A stretch of DNA of 5,535 nt, taken from assembly GCA_037444845.1 (NCBI GenBank), contig JBBILQ010000095.1, positions 1-5,535 on the forward strand, given 5' to 3'. This document shows, one piece after another, positions 1 through 5,486 of this stretch. Numbering within the stretch: position 1 is the first letter of the stretch; each line of letters starts with the position of its first letter. The position numbers and the translations under genes are program-made. The notes under the pieces were generated by a model, which was not told where the DNA came from, searched no databases, and saw nothing but the letters and a program-made list of their open reading frames with translations. Source of the stretch: JARYMI01 sp037444845 (GTDB taxonomy: Bacteria > Acidobacteriota > Aminicenantia > Aminicenantales > UBA8522).

Positions 1-58
1 CGGGGGTGAACCGCGACAGGACCCGTCGGGTGATTCTATCGGCAAATCAGGACCGATT

Positions 59-87
59 TTGACTTCAAAAAATCGCTGTGCTAAAGT
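59..87 (+). promoter_or_regulatory. Predicted sigma-70-type promoter of the cstA operon
   Basis: A -35 box TTGACT (59-64, 5 of 6 matches to consensus) is separated by exactly 17 bp from a -10 box TAAAGT (82-87, 4 of 6). Transcription would start near 94-96, leaving a leader of only about a dozen bases before the ATG at 107. That fits the absence of a Shine-Dalgarno sequence there. The DNA upstream (1-58) has no recognisable gene. It holds short inverted repeats (ACCC/GGGT at 21-31, and ATCGG/CCGAT at 38-57 followed by four T), which could be the remains of an upstream terminator, but they are weak. The promoter is inferred from sequence alone. Confidence 0.5.
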
Positions 88-101
88 GAGTCTCCTTTAG
101 C
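80..101. promoter_or_regulatory. Inverted repeat overlapping the -10 box and start region of cstA
   Basis: GCTAAAG (80-86) and CTTTAGC (95-101) are perfect 7-bp complements around an 8-base spacer. The left arm covers most of the predicted -10 box and the right arm ends five bases before the cstA start codon. If the predicted promoter is right, the left arm is not transcribed, so the repeat would act as DNA, for example as a repressor operator. If transcription starts further upstream, it would instead be an RNA hairpin just before the start codon. The two readings cannot be separated from sequence. Confidence 0.4.
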
Positions 102-106
102 GAACG

Positions 107-1858
107 ATGAACGTCCTCGTCGTCCTGGGAGCGGTTGTCATCGCCTTCGGGTTGGCCAGCCGCTTTTATTCCCGCTATATAGCTCGCCTTCTCGGTGAAG
201 ACCGGGCAAACCCCACGCCGGCCGTGACGTCCCGCGACGACCGCGATTACGTCCCGACAAAAACCTATATCGTCTTTGCTCATCACTTCTCTGCCATCTC
301 CGGCGCCGGCCCTATCCTCGGCCCCACGATGGCCATTCTTTACGGGTTTGTGCCGGCCTGGCTATGGCTGGTTCTCGGCGCTATTTTCATCGGTGCTGTC
401 CATGATTTCACCTCCCTGTTCGTCAGCATGCGGGAGGGCGGCAAGTCCATGGCCGAAGTCGCCCGCAGGACGCTCGGCAACGCGGGTTTTAACCTCTTCA
501 TCGGGTTCACCATCGTCATGATCGTGCTGGTTACGTCATCGTTTCTAAGCGCCACCGCTATTTCCTTGACCTCGCTCTGGCCGCTCGCCAAAATCGGCGT
601 CACAGAGGGTCAGACATTCCTGAAGACGGTTGTTCGTGACGGCGTGGTCATGGGCCGGATCGGCGGGATCGCCTCGATGTCGGTGATCGTCATCACCCTC
701 TGCTCGCCCTTTTTAGGCTGGCTGCTGTACAGGAAAGGAATAAAGACAGCTTATGCCTATCTTCTGGCGCTGGCCGTATGTGTGGTCTCGGTTTTCCTTG
801 GCATTGCTTACCCGGTGACGTTGTCGCCGGCGACCTGGATGGTCGTCATCTCCATCTATGTCCTTTTCGCGGCCGGAGTGCCTGTCTGGCTCCTCCTCCA
901 GCCCAGAGACTTTATCAACGTCCAGATACTTTACGGCGGCATCATCCTCATGGTCGTGTCTTTGTTCGCCACCGGAGTTGACGGGCTGTCCGTGGCCGTG
1001 CCGAGCTTCAACCTCAAAGAAGGAGTGCAGAATTTAGGGTTCATCTGGCCGATGATGTTCTGCACGATTGCCTGCGGCGCGATTTCAGGCTTTCACTCGC
1101 TCGTCGCCGGCGGAACAACGGGGAAGCAGTTGGCCTGTGAGACCGACGCCCGCAGAGTGGGATACAACGCCATGCTTTTGGAGTCGATCCTGGCCGTGTG
1201 CGTTCTTCTGGCGCTCGGCGCGGCCATGAACTTCGGTGATTACAAGTCGATCGTCTGGCCATCCGACCCGGCGGTAAAATCAAACCCTATCCTGGGCTTT
1301 TCGTTGGCGGCCGGTCATCTCTTCCACCTCGGGTTGGGAATTCCAGTGGCCCTTGGCTCTGTCTTCGGAATTCTCCTCGTCGAGGGATTCGTCTTGACCA
1401 CGTTAGAGGCAGCCGTCAGGCTCAACCGGTATCTTTTTGAAGAGCTCTGGGCCATCCTCTTCAAGCAGACACCAAAACTCCTCAGGAACTATTGGTTCAA
1501 CTCCGGCATCTCCGTGGTGCTGATGTTGGTCCTTGCCTACTCCAACGCCTTCATCGCGCTCTGGCCCATCTTCGGCACCGCGAACCAGCTTTTGGCTGCG
1601 CTCGTCCTGTTGGCTGTCTCGGCATGGTTGCTGCTCCGCGGGAAGAAGAATGTTTTCACCCTGATCCCGGCCGTGTTCATGCTCACGACGACCGTGGCGT
1701 CGCTCATCGTCCTGATGACGAACTACATTCGGAGCAGGAATTACATTCTTGCCTTTGCTGACGCCCTGCTGATGATTCTATCCGGCGGAGCGATCTGGCT
1801 TTTCCTCAAGACTTTCCTTCGGCCGAGGGTCTCGCCCACAGGGCCCGGGCCAGTTTGA
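107..1858 (+). CDS. cstA: CstA-family carbon starvation / pyruvate-type transporter
   Basis: This 583-residue polytopic inner-membrane protein belongs to the CstA family, whose studied enterobacterial members (CstA, BtsT/YjiY) take up pyruvate with a cation and have been linked to peptide use during starvation. Family hallmarks are visible. There is an N-terminal helix (about 3-20), then DYVPTKTYIVFAHHF and SGAGPILGPTMA (48-76). WLLLQPRDF lies at 261-269. The GAISGFHSLVAGGTT segment (325-338) is followed by ACETDARRVGYNAML (343-357), and FGTANQLLAALVLL (489-502) lies in the C-terminal domain. I count roughly 15-16 hydrophobic segments. It is shorter than the roughly 700-residue E. coli proteins but within the range of shorter family members. 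The start is fixed by an in-frame TAG at 98-100 and by the fit of the N-terminus. There is no clear Shine-Dalgarno site; the bases before the ATG are pyrimidine-rich (CTCCTTT). It is the first gene of a three-gene operon. The substrate (pyruvate, peptide or other) is inferred. Confidence 0.95.
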   Translation: MNVLVVLGAVVIAFGLASRFYSRYIARLLGEDRANPTPAVTSRDDRDYVPTKTYIVFAHHFSAISGAGPILGPTMAILYGFVPAWLWLVLGAIFIGAVHDFTSLFVSMREGGKSMAEVARRTLGNAGFNLFIGFTIVMIVLVTSSFLSATAISLTSLWPLAKIGVTEGQTFLKTVVRDGVVMGRIGGIASMSVIVITLCSPFLGWLLYRKGIKTAYAYLLALAVCVVSVFLGIAYPVTLSPATWMVVISIYVLFAAGVPVWLLLQPRDFINVQILYGGIILMVVSLFATGVDGLSVAVPSFNLKEGVQNLGFIWPMMFCTIACGAISGFHSLVAGGTTGKQLACETDARRVGYNAMLLESILAVCVLLALGAAMNFGDYKSIVWPSDPAVKSNPILGFSLAAGHLFHLGLGIPVALGSVFGILLVEGFVLTTLEAAVRLNRYLFEELWAILFKQTPKLLRNYWFNSGISVVLMLVLAYSNAFIALWPIFGTANQLLAALVLLAVSAWLLLRGKKNVFTLIPAVFMLTTTVASLIVLMTNYIRSRNYILAFADALLMILSGGAIWLFLKTFLRPRVSPTGPGPV

Positions 1859-1870
1859 CACAACGAGAGA

Positions 1871-1877
1871 AAGGAGG
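1871..1877 (+). promoter_or_regulatory. Strong ribosome binding site of the 88-residue membrane protein gene
   Basis: AAGGAGG lies five bases before the ATG at 1883. This near-perfect Shine-Dalgarno site is the best evidence that the small reading frame between the two transporters is a translated gene and that its start is correct. Confidence 0.75.
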
Positions 1878-1882
1878 CAGGC

Positions 1883-2149
1883 ATGTCCAGAGAAGAAAAA
1901 AATGACGTGAAAACGTCGTTTGCCGAAATCATCATCGAAGCGCTGAAAGGCATAAAAAGCGAAATTTTGCTTTATGCGGTGGCTGTGGCTGCTCTCCTCG
2001 TCGGCTCTGCCTTCTTGGGCCTGGAAGTTTTGAATGAGGTCAAATGGCCGCTCATTCTGATTTTTACGATGGCGCTTATTGCGTATTTCTTTGCCAGGGC
2101 TGTTCCTCGAGCGAAACATCGCCTGAAGAAGCGCAGGGAGTCCTTATAA
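1883..2149 (+). CDS. Small two-helix membrane protein, unknown function
   Basis: I do not recognise a family for this 88-residue protein. It has a charged, helical N-terminus (residues 1-25), a hydrophobic segment (about 27-48), a short acidic turn around LNEVK, a second hydrophobic segment (about 55-71), and a strongly basic tail (RAKHRLKKRRE, 76-86). By the positive-inside rule the tail, and therefore probably the N-terminus, should face the cytoplasm. It starts 24 bp after cstA and ends 11 bp before the NSS transporter gene, so all three are probably co-transcribed. It does not resemble the small soluble YbdD/YjiX proteins found next to cstA in enterobacteria. A role as an accessory or regulatory subunit of one of the flanking transporters is an inference from position only. 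The strong ribosome binding site makes it likely to be a real gene. Confidence 0.8.
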   Translation: MSREEKNDVKTSFAEIIIEALKGIKSEILLYAVAVAALLVGSAFLGLEVLNEVKWPLILIFTMALIAYFFARAVPRAKHRLKKRRESL

Positions 2150-2150
2150 A

Positions 2151-2157
2151 GGGGGAG
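2151..2157 (+). promoter_or_regulatory. Ribosome binding site that fixes the NSS transporter start
   Basis: GGGGGAG, a few bases before the ATG at 2161, is a usable Shine-Dalgarno site. It supports starting at 2161 rather than at an in-frame ATG at 2044, which lies inside the preceding gene and would add 39 residues unlike any NSS N-terminus. Confidence 0.6.
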
Positions 2158-2160
2158 AGA

Positions 2161-3528
2161 ATGAGCAGCGCTGATTTGAAAGACCGCGGAAAGTGGGGCT
2201 CCAAGATCGCCTTTATTTTCGCTGCCAGCGGCTCGGCCATCGGACTGGGGAACATCTGGCGCTTCCCGATCATGGTCGGGCTCAACGGCGGCGCTATTTT
2301 TGTTTTTGTTTACATCTTGGCCATTTTTTTCATCGGGTTCACCATCATGCTCGCCGAGCTGACCATCGGCCGCCATACGCAGAAAAACCCTGTCGGAGCG
2401 TTCGAGGCCATCAAGCCGCGCACTCCCTGGAAGCTCGTCGGCTACCTGGGAGTTGTGACCGGAGTCGGCATCCTATCTTATTATTCGGTTGTCGCTGGCT
2501 GGGCAGTGGGCTATCTCTACAAGACGGCGGCCGGAGTCTTCCGGGGCGAGGTCACCTGGGAGCTTTCCCAGGAGACTTTTACCAGGTTTGCGGCCAGCCC
2601 GGCAGAAACTCTGCTCTGCCTGTTTGTCATCATCGGCGTGACCACCCTTGTCGTCTCCGGGGGAGTCCGGGGCGGGATCGAGCGCTTTGCCAAAGTTTTA
2701 ATGCCCCTTCTTTTTATCCTGATCGCTTTCCTGGCCGTGCGGGCGCTCACCCTTCCCGGCGCCGGCACGGGCATCTCCTTTTATCTCAGGCCAGAGTTCG
2801 AGAAGCTGAACACGAAAGTCATTTTTTTTGCCCTGGGACAGTCGTTTTTCTCTCTTAGCCTTGGCATGGGCACCATGCTGACTTACGGGAGCTATATATC
2901 AAAAAGAGACAACCTGGTTTCGTCTGCCGGCTGGGTTTGCTTCTCGGATTCGTTGGTCGCTTTTTTAGCCGGCCTCATCGTCTTCCCGACGCTTTTTGCC
3001 ACGCCCGGGCTTCACCCCGAGCAGTTCCAGCCGAGCATAGGCTTGATGTTCCAGGTGTTTCCGATTGTGATCAGCAAGATCCCGGGGGGCTACGTCTTCG
3101 GCATGGTGTTTTTCGTCTTGCTTTTGGTAGCGGCTTTAACGTCGACAATCTCGCTCCTCGAGGTGCCCACGGCCTTCCTGATAGATGAAAAGAAGTGGCG
3201 GAGAAAGACGGCGGCTCTGGTCATCGGGATATTTTCTTTTGTCCTGGGCATCCCTTCGGCTCTATCGGTCGGCGGCTCGCAAGCTCTCACCAAGCTCAAT
3301 TTCCTGGGAAAGATGGACCTTGTCTTCGGGAACATTCTGCTGGCTGCGGGCGCACTCCTCATCTGCATCTTCCTGGCCTACGTCTGGGGGATGGCCAGGG
3401 CCCTGGCTGAAATCGCCGTTGGAAATTTTCGCTTCCGGCTGAAGCCGCTCTGGGTCTTCAGCATTAGATTCCTCGCCCCTCTGACCATCATCATCATCCT
3501 CATCTTCATCAAGACGATCACGGGGTAG
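2161..3528 (+). CDS. Neurotransmitter:sodium symporter (NSS/SNF) family transporter
   Basis: This 455-residue protein has a LeuT fold and about 11 hydrophobic segments, the usual size for bacterial NSS members such as MhsT and Tyt1. Family proteins import amino acids with sodium across the inner membrane. Visible motifs are W12 followed by the broken first helix ASGSAIGLGNIWRFP (22-36), with N31 and R34 matching LeuT N27 and R30; NGG (42-44); ELTIGR (66-71); SYYSVVAGW (106-114) in TM3; ALGQSFFSLSLGMG (224-237), the unwound TM6 that forms the substrate site; and LTST (326-329), where T327/S328 match the LeuT Na2 ligands T354/S355. D263 sits in the TM7 segment where LeuT has E290, the acidic residue associated with chloride-independent transport. 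The protein looks complete and functional. The exact amino-acid substrate cannot be read from these residues. It is the last gene of the operon; no clear hairpin-plus-T terminator follows. Confidence 0.93.
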   Translation: MSSADLKDRGKWGSKIAFIFAASGSAIGLGNIWRFPIMVGLNGGAIFVFVYILAIFFIGFTIMLAELTIGRHTQKNPVGAFEAIKPRTPWKLVGYLGVVTGVGILSYYSVVAGWAVGYLYKTAAGVFRGEVTWELSQETFTRFAASPAETLLCLFVIIGVTTLVVSGGVRGGIERFAKVLMPLLFILIAFLAVRALTLPGAGTGISFYLRPEFEKLNTKVIFFALGQSFFSLSLGMGTMLTYGSYISKRDNLVSSAGWVCFSDSLVAFLAGLIVFPTLFATPGLHPEQFQPSIGLMFQVFPIVISKIPGGYVFGMVFFVLLLVAALTSTISLLEVPTAFLIDEKKWRRKTAALVIGIFSFVLGIPSALSVGGSQALTKLNFLGKMDLVFGNILLAAGALLICIFLAYVWGMARALAEIAVGNFRFRLKPLWVFSIRFLAPLTIIIILIFIKTITG

Positions 3529-3603
3529 GGGAGAACCAAGCCAGGCGCCGCCCTTTCTTCGTTGCTTTTGCCCTCCACAGCGACCTAAGAAGCGGCTAAT
3601 CCC

Positions 3604-3621
3604 AGGTTGTAAAGGTTGTAA
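3604..3621 (+). repeat. Tandem 9-bp direct repeat upstream of the tRNA gene
   Basis: AGGTTGTAA occurs twice in perfect tandem (3604-3612 and 3613-3621). A third partial copy, AGGTTG, begins at 3651. The second full copy supplies the predicted -35 hexamer of the tRNA promoter. The repeat could be a binding site or a simple duplication. Confidence 0.6.
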
Positions 3622-3644
3622 AAAAGACCATATTCCGGTATATT
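3616..3644 (+). promoter_or_regulatory. Predicted promoter of tRNA-Arg
   Basis: TTGTAA (3616-3621, 4 of 6 to the -35 consensus) is 17 bp from TATATT (3639-3644, 5 of 6 to the -10 consensus). The start would be near 3651, giving a 5' leader of about 13 bases before the mature tRNA. This suggests the tRNA is transcribed separately from the upstream transport operon. Confidence 0.5.
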
Positions 3645-3663
3645 TAGGCCAGGTTGAACGGCC

Positions 3664-3741
3664 GCGCCCGTAGCTCAGGTTGGATAGAGCGTCTGACTAC
3701 GAATCAGAAGGCCGGGGGTTCAAGTCCCTCCGGGCGCGCCA
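3664..3741 (+). tRNA. tRNA-Arg (anticodon ACG)
   Basis: A complete cloverleaf can be drawn. The acceptor stem is GCGCCCG (3664-3670) with CGGGCGC (3731-3737). The D stem is GCTC/GAGC (3673-3676 and 3687-3690). The anticodon stem is TCTGA/TCAGA around the loop CTACGAA, giving anticodon ACG at 3699-3701. There is a 5-base variable loop, a T stem GGGGG/CCCTC with one G-U pair, and a TTCAAGT loop. Discriminator G (3738) is followed by an encoded CCA (3739-3741). It is 78 bases in all. ACG is the usual bacterial tRNA for CGN arginine codons and normally has its first base deaminated to inosine by TadA. No mismatches are seen, so it should be functional. Confidence 0.97.
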
Positions 3742-3751
3742 TCGCCCGGAG
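3728..3751. other. 9-bp inverted repeat spanning the tRNA 3' end and its trailer
   Basis: CTCCGGGCG (3728-3736) and CGCCCGGAG (3743-3751) are perfect complements around a 6-base loop containing the CCA. In RNA this hairpin would compete with the tRNA's own T stem and acceptor stem. It lies between two convergent genes but has no T run on either side, so it is not a standard intrinsic terminator. It could contribute to termination or 3' processing, or be coincidental. Confidence 0.4.
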
Positions 3752-3758
3752 CACAGCC

Positions 3759-4094
3759 TCAGTCAACCTCGTTCCGGCGGCAGAAATTGATGATCCGGTC
3801 CTCCAGCGCTCGGGCTCGGCTGATTGCTTTTTCCTCTGTTAATGTGCTCATCAGATGTCTCAGCTTTTCCCTGACTTCTTTGACTTTGTTGATGGCCGTC
3901 TCAGGATCCGCAATGACTGCCAGGCCAACCTCTCCGGCCTCCCTCATGGCTGTGACAAAGCGGTCTGTGGCCCGCCTGAATTCTCTCTCCAGTTGCCTGA
4001 CTTCCTGCTCTTCGTTAGAGATTGATTTCAGGTAGTATTGGTAGCCGAAGAACGCAGCCAAAACGAGAATGAGGAGCCATATGAAAGCTTTCAT
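3759..4094 (-). CDS. Membrane-anchored helical protein, unknown function
   Basis: I do not recognise this 111-residue protein. Residues 1-22 (MKAFIWLLILVLAAFFGYQYYL) form one hydrophobic segment that looks like an uncleaved signal anchor. The rest is charged and predicted helical: a Glu/Arg-rich stretch (about 27-50) with coiled-coil character, a small central part with AVIADPE (59-65), and a second Lys/Glu/Arg-rich helix (about 66-107) ending in CRRNEVD. There is one cysteine and no catalytic motif. The start is chosen at 4094 because GGAG (complement of 4100-4103) lies five bases upstream and the hydrophobic segment follows at once; the reading frame stays open for 123 more codons but that part looks non-coding. 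The gene is divergent from the racemase-like gene and convergent with the tRNA, its stop lying 17 bp from the tRNA end. Confidence 0.75.
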   Translation of the reverse strand: MKAFIWLLILVLAAFFGYQYYLKSISNEEQEVRQLEREFRRATDRFVTAMREAGEVGLAVIADPETAINKVKEVREKLRHLMSTLTEEKAISRARALEDRIINFCRRNEVD

Positions 4095-4220
4095 GCCTAC
4101 TCCAGAGGATTCCTCCTCGGATTGTAACCAAACTGGGCTAAAAATACGAGCCGATTCTTGAATGAGCGAGCAAAAAGAAGGAAAATAACCGCGGAAGATA
4201 ATGAAGTGAGGGAAGATGCA
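4095..4220. promoter_or_regulatory. Divergent intergenic region with candidate promoters
   Basis: This 126-bp AT-richer gap separates two divergently transcribed genes. On the reverse strand, TACAAT (complement of 4121-4126, 5 of 6 to the -10 consensus) is suitably placed for the 111-residue protein gene, but I see no good -35 box. On the forward strand, TTGAAT (4158-4163) and GAAAAT (4181-4186) are 17 bp apart and could serve the racemase-like gene; both are moderate matches. No clear operator-like palindrome is seen. Confidence 0.35.
4209..4213 (+). promoter_or_regulatory. Ribosome binding site supporting the racemase-like gene start
   Basis: AGGGA, seven bases before the ATG at 4221, is a reasonable Shine-Dalgarno site. 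It supports this start over an in-frame TTG at 4158, and it places the twin-arginine motif directly at the N-terminus, as expected for a Tat signal. Confidence 0.55.
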
Positions 4221-5444
4221 ATGAAGCGCCGAAATTTTTTGAAACAGGCAGGCACGGGTGCCGGTTTTGCTGCAGCCGTGCCCTTTGTCGCGGCTATGGA
4301 TGGTGGGTCCGGTCGCGGTGAGGCTCAGCCTCAGCGGGTGGCGGGGAGCATGGACGCCAGGGTTGACATCAACCTCGGGCATCTGACCTGGAATATCAAG
4401 CAGATTAAGAAGCTTGTCCGCGTCCCCATCATGGCGGTCGTCAAAGCCAATGCCTATGGTCATGGGCTTGTGGATGTGGCCAGTTTCCTGGAGAAGCAGG
4501 GCATCGGCTGGCTCATGGTCGGGAAGCTCGAAGAAGCAGTTGAGCTTAGATCAAAAGGTGTGCGCTGCCGTATCCTGAACTTCGGTGCCTTTTCCAAACA
4601 AGACGCCGAGGAGATCGTCGGTCAGGACATCAGCCAGGCCGTATGGAGCGACGAAGCCGTCTATCTTCATGAGGCGGCCAGGAAAAAAGACAAGCAGGCT
4701 TCGGTCCATGTCGACGTTGATACAGGCATGGGAAGGACCGGAATTCCCTGGAACAGGGCGTTGCCGCTCCTCACCAGATTGGCGGAAATGCCAGCGGTCA
4801 AGATCGAAGGCACGATGACGACGTTGACAGAAGACGAAGATTTCGACCGGGAGCAGCTCCGGAGGTTTCAGGACGTCTGCAGCGAGGCCAAACAAAAGGG
4901 AATCTCAATCGGGTTAAGGCATGCAGCGAGCAGCGCCGGGATTCTGGCCGGCCCTGAATCCCAATTAGACATGGTCAGGCCTGGCATCATGGTTTACGGG
5001 TATTATCCCTCCGAGAAAACGCAGAAGGAGGATCGGCTCGCTCTCAAGCCAGCATCCAGGTGGTTGGCCAGGGTGATCGATATAAGGGCGCTTGCGCCGG
5101 GAGACACGCTCTCTTACCGCCGCGTGTTCAAGGCTACGCAAGCGATGCGAGTGGCGACGGTCGGAGCGGGGTACTCCGACGGCTATCCCTCGCCGTTAGC
5201 GGGAAAAAGCCATGTCTTGATTAATGGCAAGAAATTTCCCGTCATCGCAGCGGTAACCGCTAACCACATGATGGTGGACCTCAACGACGACGATGCCGTC
5301 AAAGTGGGGGGTGAGGTCGTTCTCATGGAAGACCATCCGGGTTCAGGCATGACCGCCGACGTCCTGGCCAGTCTCAGCGGTACTTCTGCTTACAAGATTT
5401 TGATCGGGTTGAACCCACTTCTCACCAGACGTTTTATTTCATAA
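4221..5444 (+). CDS. alr: Tat-exported alanine-racemase-like PLP enzyme
   Basis: This 407-residue protein belongs to the fold-type III PLP alanine racemase family, which interconverts L- and D-amino acids. MKRRNFLKQAG (1-11) followed by a hydrophobic stretch to about residue 25 is a twin-arginine signal, so the enzyme is probably exported folded with its cofactor. The mature part (about 370 residues) has the N-terminal barrel and C-terminal beta domain. Compared from memory with Geobacillus Alr, conserved residues are the PLP lysine K75 (in VVKANAYGHG), Y79, R172 (DTGMGR), H234, S238, R253 (MVRPGI), catalytic Y318 (GYSDGY) and phosphate-binding Y391. Changed positions include K129 to D165, the ring-stacking H166 to T201, N203 to S237, M312 to A347 and D313 to N348. 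Both catalytic bases (Lys and Tyr) remain, so racemase activity is likely, but alanine may not be the main substrate; a broad-specificity periplasmic racemase is an alternative. It stands alone on its strand with no visible partner gene. Confidence 0.88.
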   Translation: MKRRNFLKQAGTGAGFAAAVPFVAAMDGGSGRGEAQPQRVAGSMDARVDINLGHLTWNIKQIKKLVRVPIMAVVKANAYGHGLVDVASFLEKQGIGWLMVGKLEEAVELRSKGVRCRILNFGAFSKQDAEEIVGQDISQAVWSDEAVYLHEAARKKDKQASVHVDVDTGMGRTGIPWNRALPLLTRLAEMPAVKIEGTMTTLTEDEDFDREQLRRFQDVCSEAKQKGISIGLRHAASSAGILAGPESQLDMVRPGIMVYGYYPSEKTQKEDRLALKPASRWLARVIDIRALAPGDTLSYRRVFKATQAMRVATVGAGYSDGYPSPLAGKSHVLINGKKFPVIAAVTANHMMVDLNDDDAVKVGGEVVLMEDHPGSGMTADVLASLSGTSAYKILIGLNPLLTRRFIS

Positions 5445-5486
5445 GAACGGCGGATGGCCGGAGATCCTTATTTCCTCTAAGTCTAG

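Noticed and set aside
1842..1851. Perfect palindrome GGCCCGGGCC at the end of cstA
   Set aside because: It has no loop or T run and lies within coding sequence of high GC; most likely chance.
2044..2160. Longer start for the NSS transporter
   Set aside because: It lies inside the 88-residue gene in another frame, has a cysteine- and serine-rich sequence unlike the family, and a Shine-Dalgarno site precedes 2161.
1972..2376. Reverse-strand open frame of 134 codons across the small gene and the NSS start
   Set aside because: It is antisense to two well-supported genes, its product is low-complexity and charged, and it has no recognisable motif.
3484..3515. ATC-rich simple repeat at the end of the NSS gene
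   Set aside because: It encodes the isoleucine-rich last membrane helix, which explains the repetition.
3529..3603. Possible terminator after the NSS gene
   Set aside because: Only an imperfect long-loop pairing (TTCTT with AAGAA, plus a wobble-containing 5-bp stem) is found, with no T run; not enough to call.
4158..4220. TTG start giving 21 extra residues on the racemase-like protein
   Set aside because: The extra segment is charged and would bury the Tat motif away from the N-terminus; the ATG at 4221 has a suitable ribosome binding site.
4095..4463. N-terminal extension of the reverse-strand reading frame of the 111-residue protein
   Set aside because: It overlaps the signal peptide and early coding part of the racemase-like gene on the other strand, its translation has no domain-like character, and a good ribosome binding site and membrane anchor support the start at 4094.
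5445..5486. Possible terminator after the racemase-like gene
   Set aside because: Only 4-bp stems (CGGC/GCCG and GGAT/ATCC) are present, with a weak T-rich stretch; too small to support a call.
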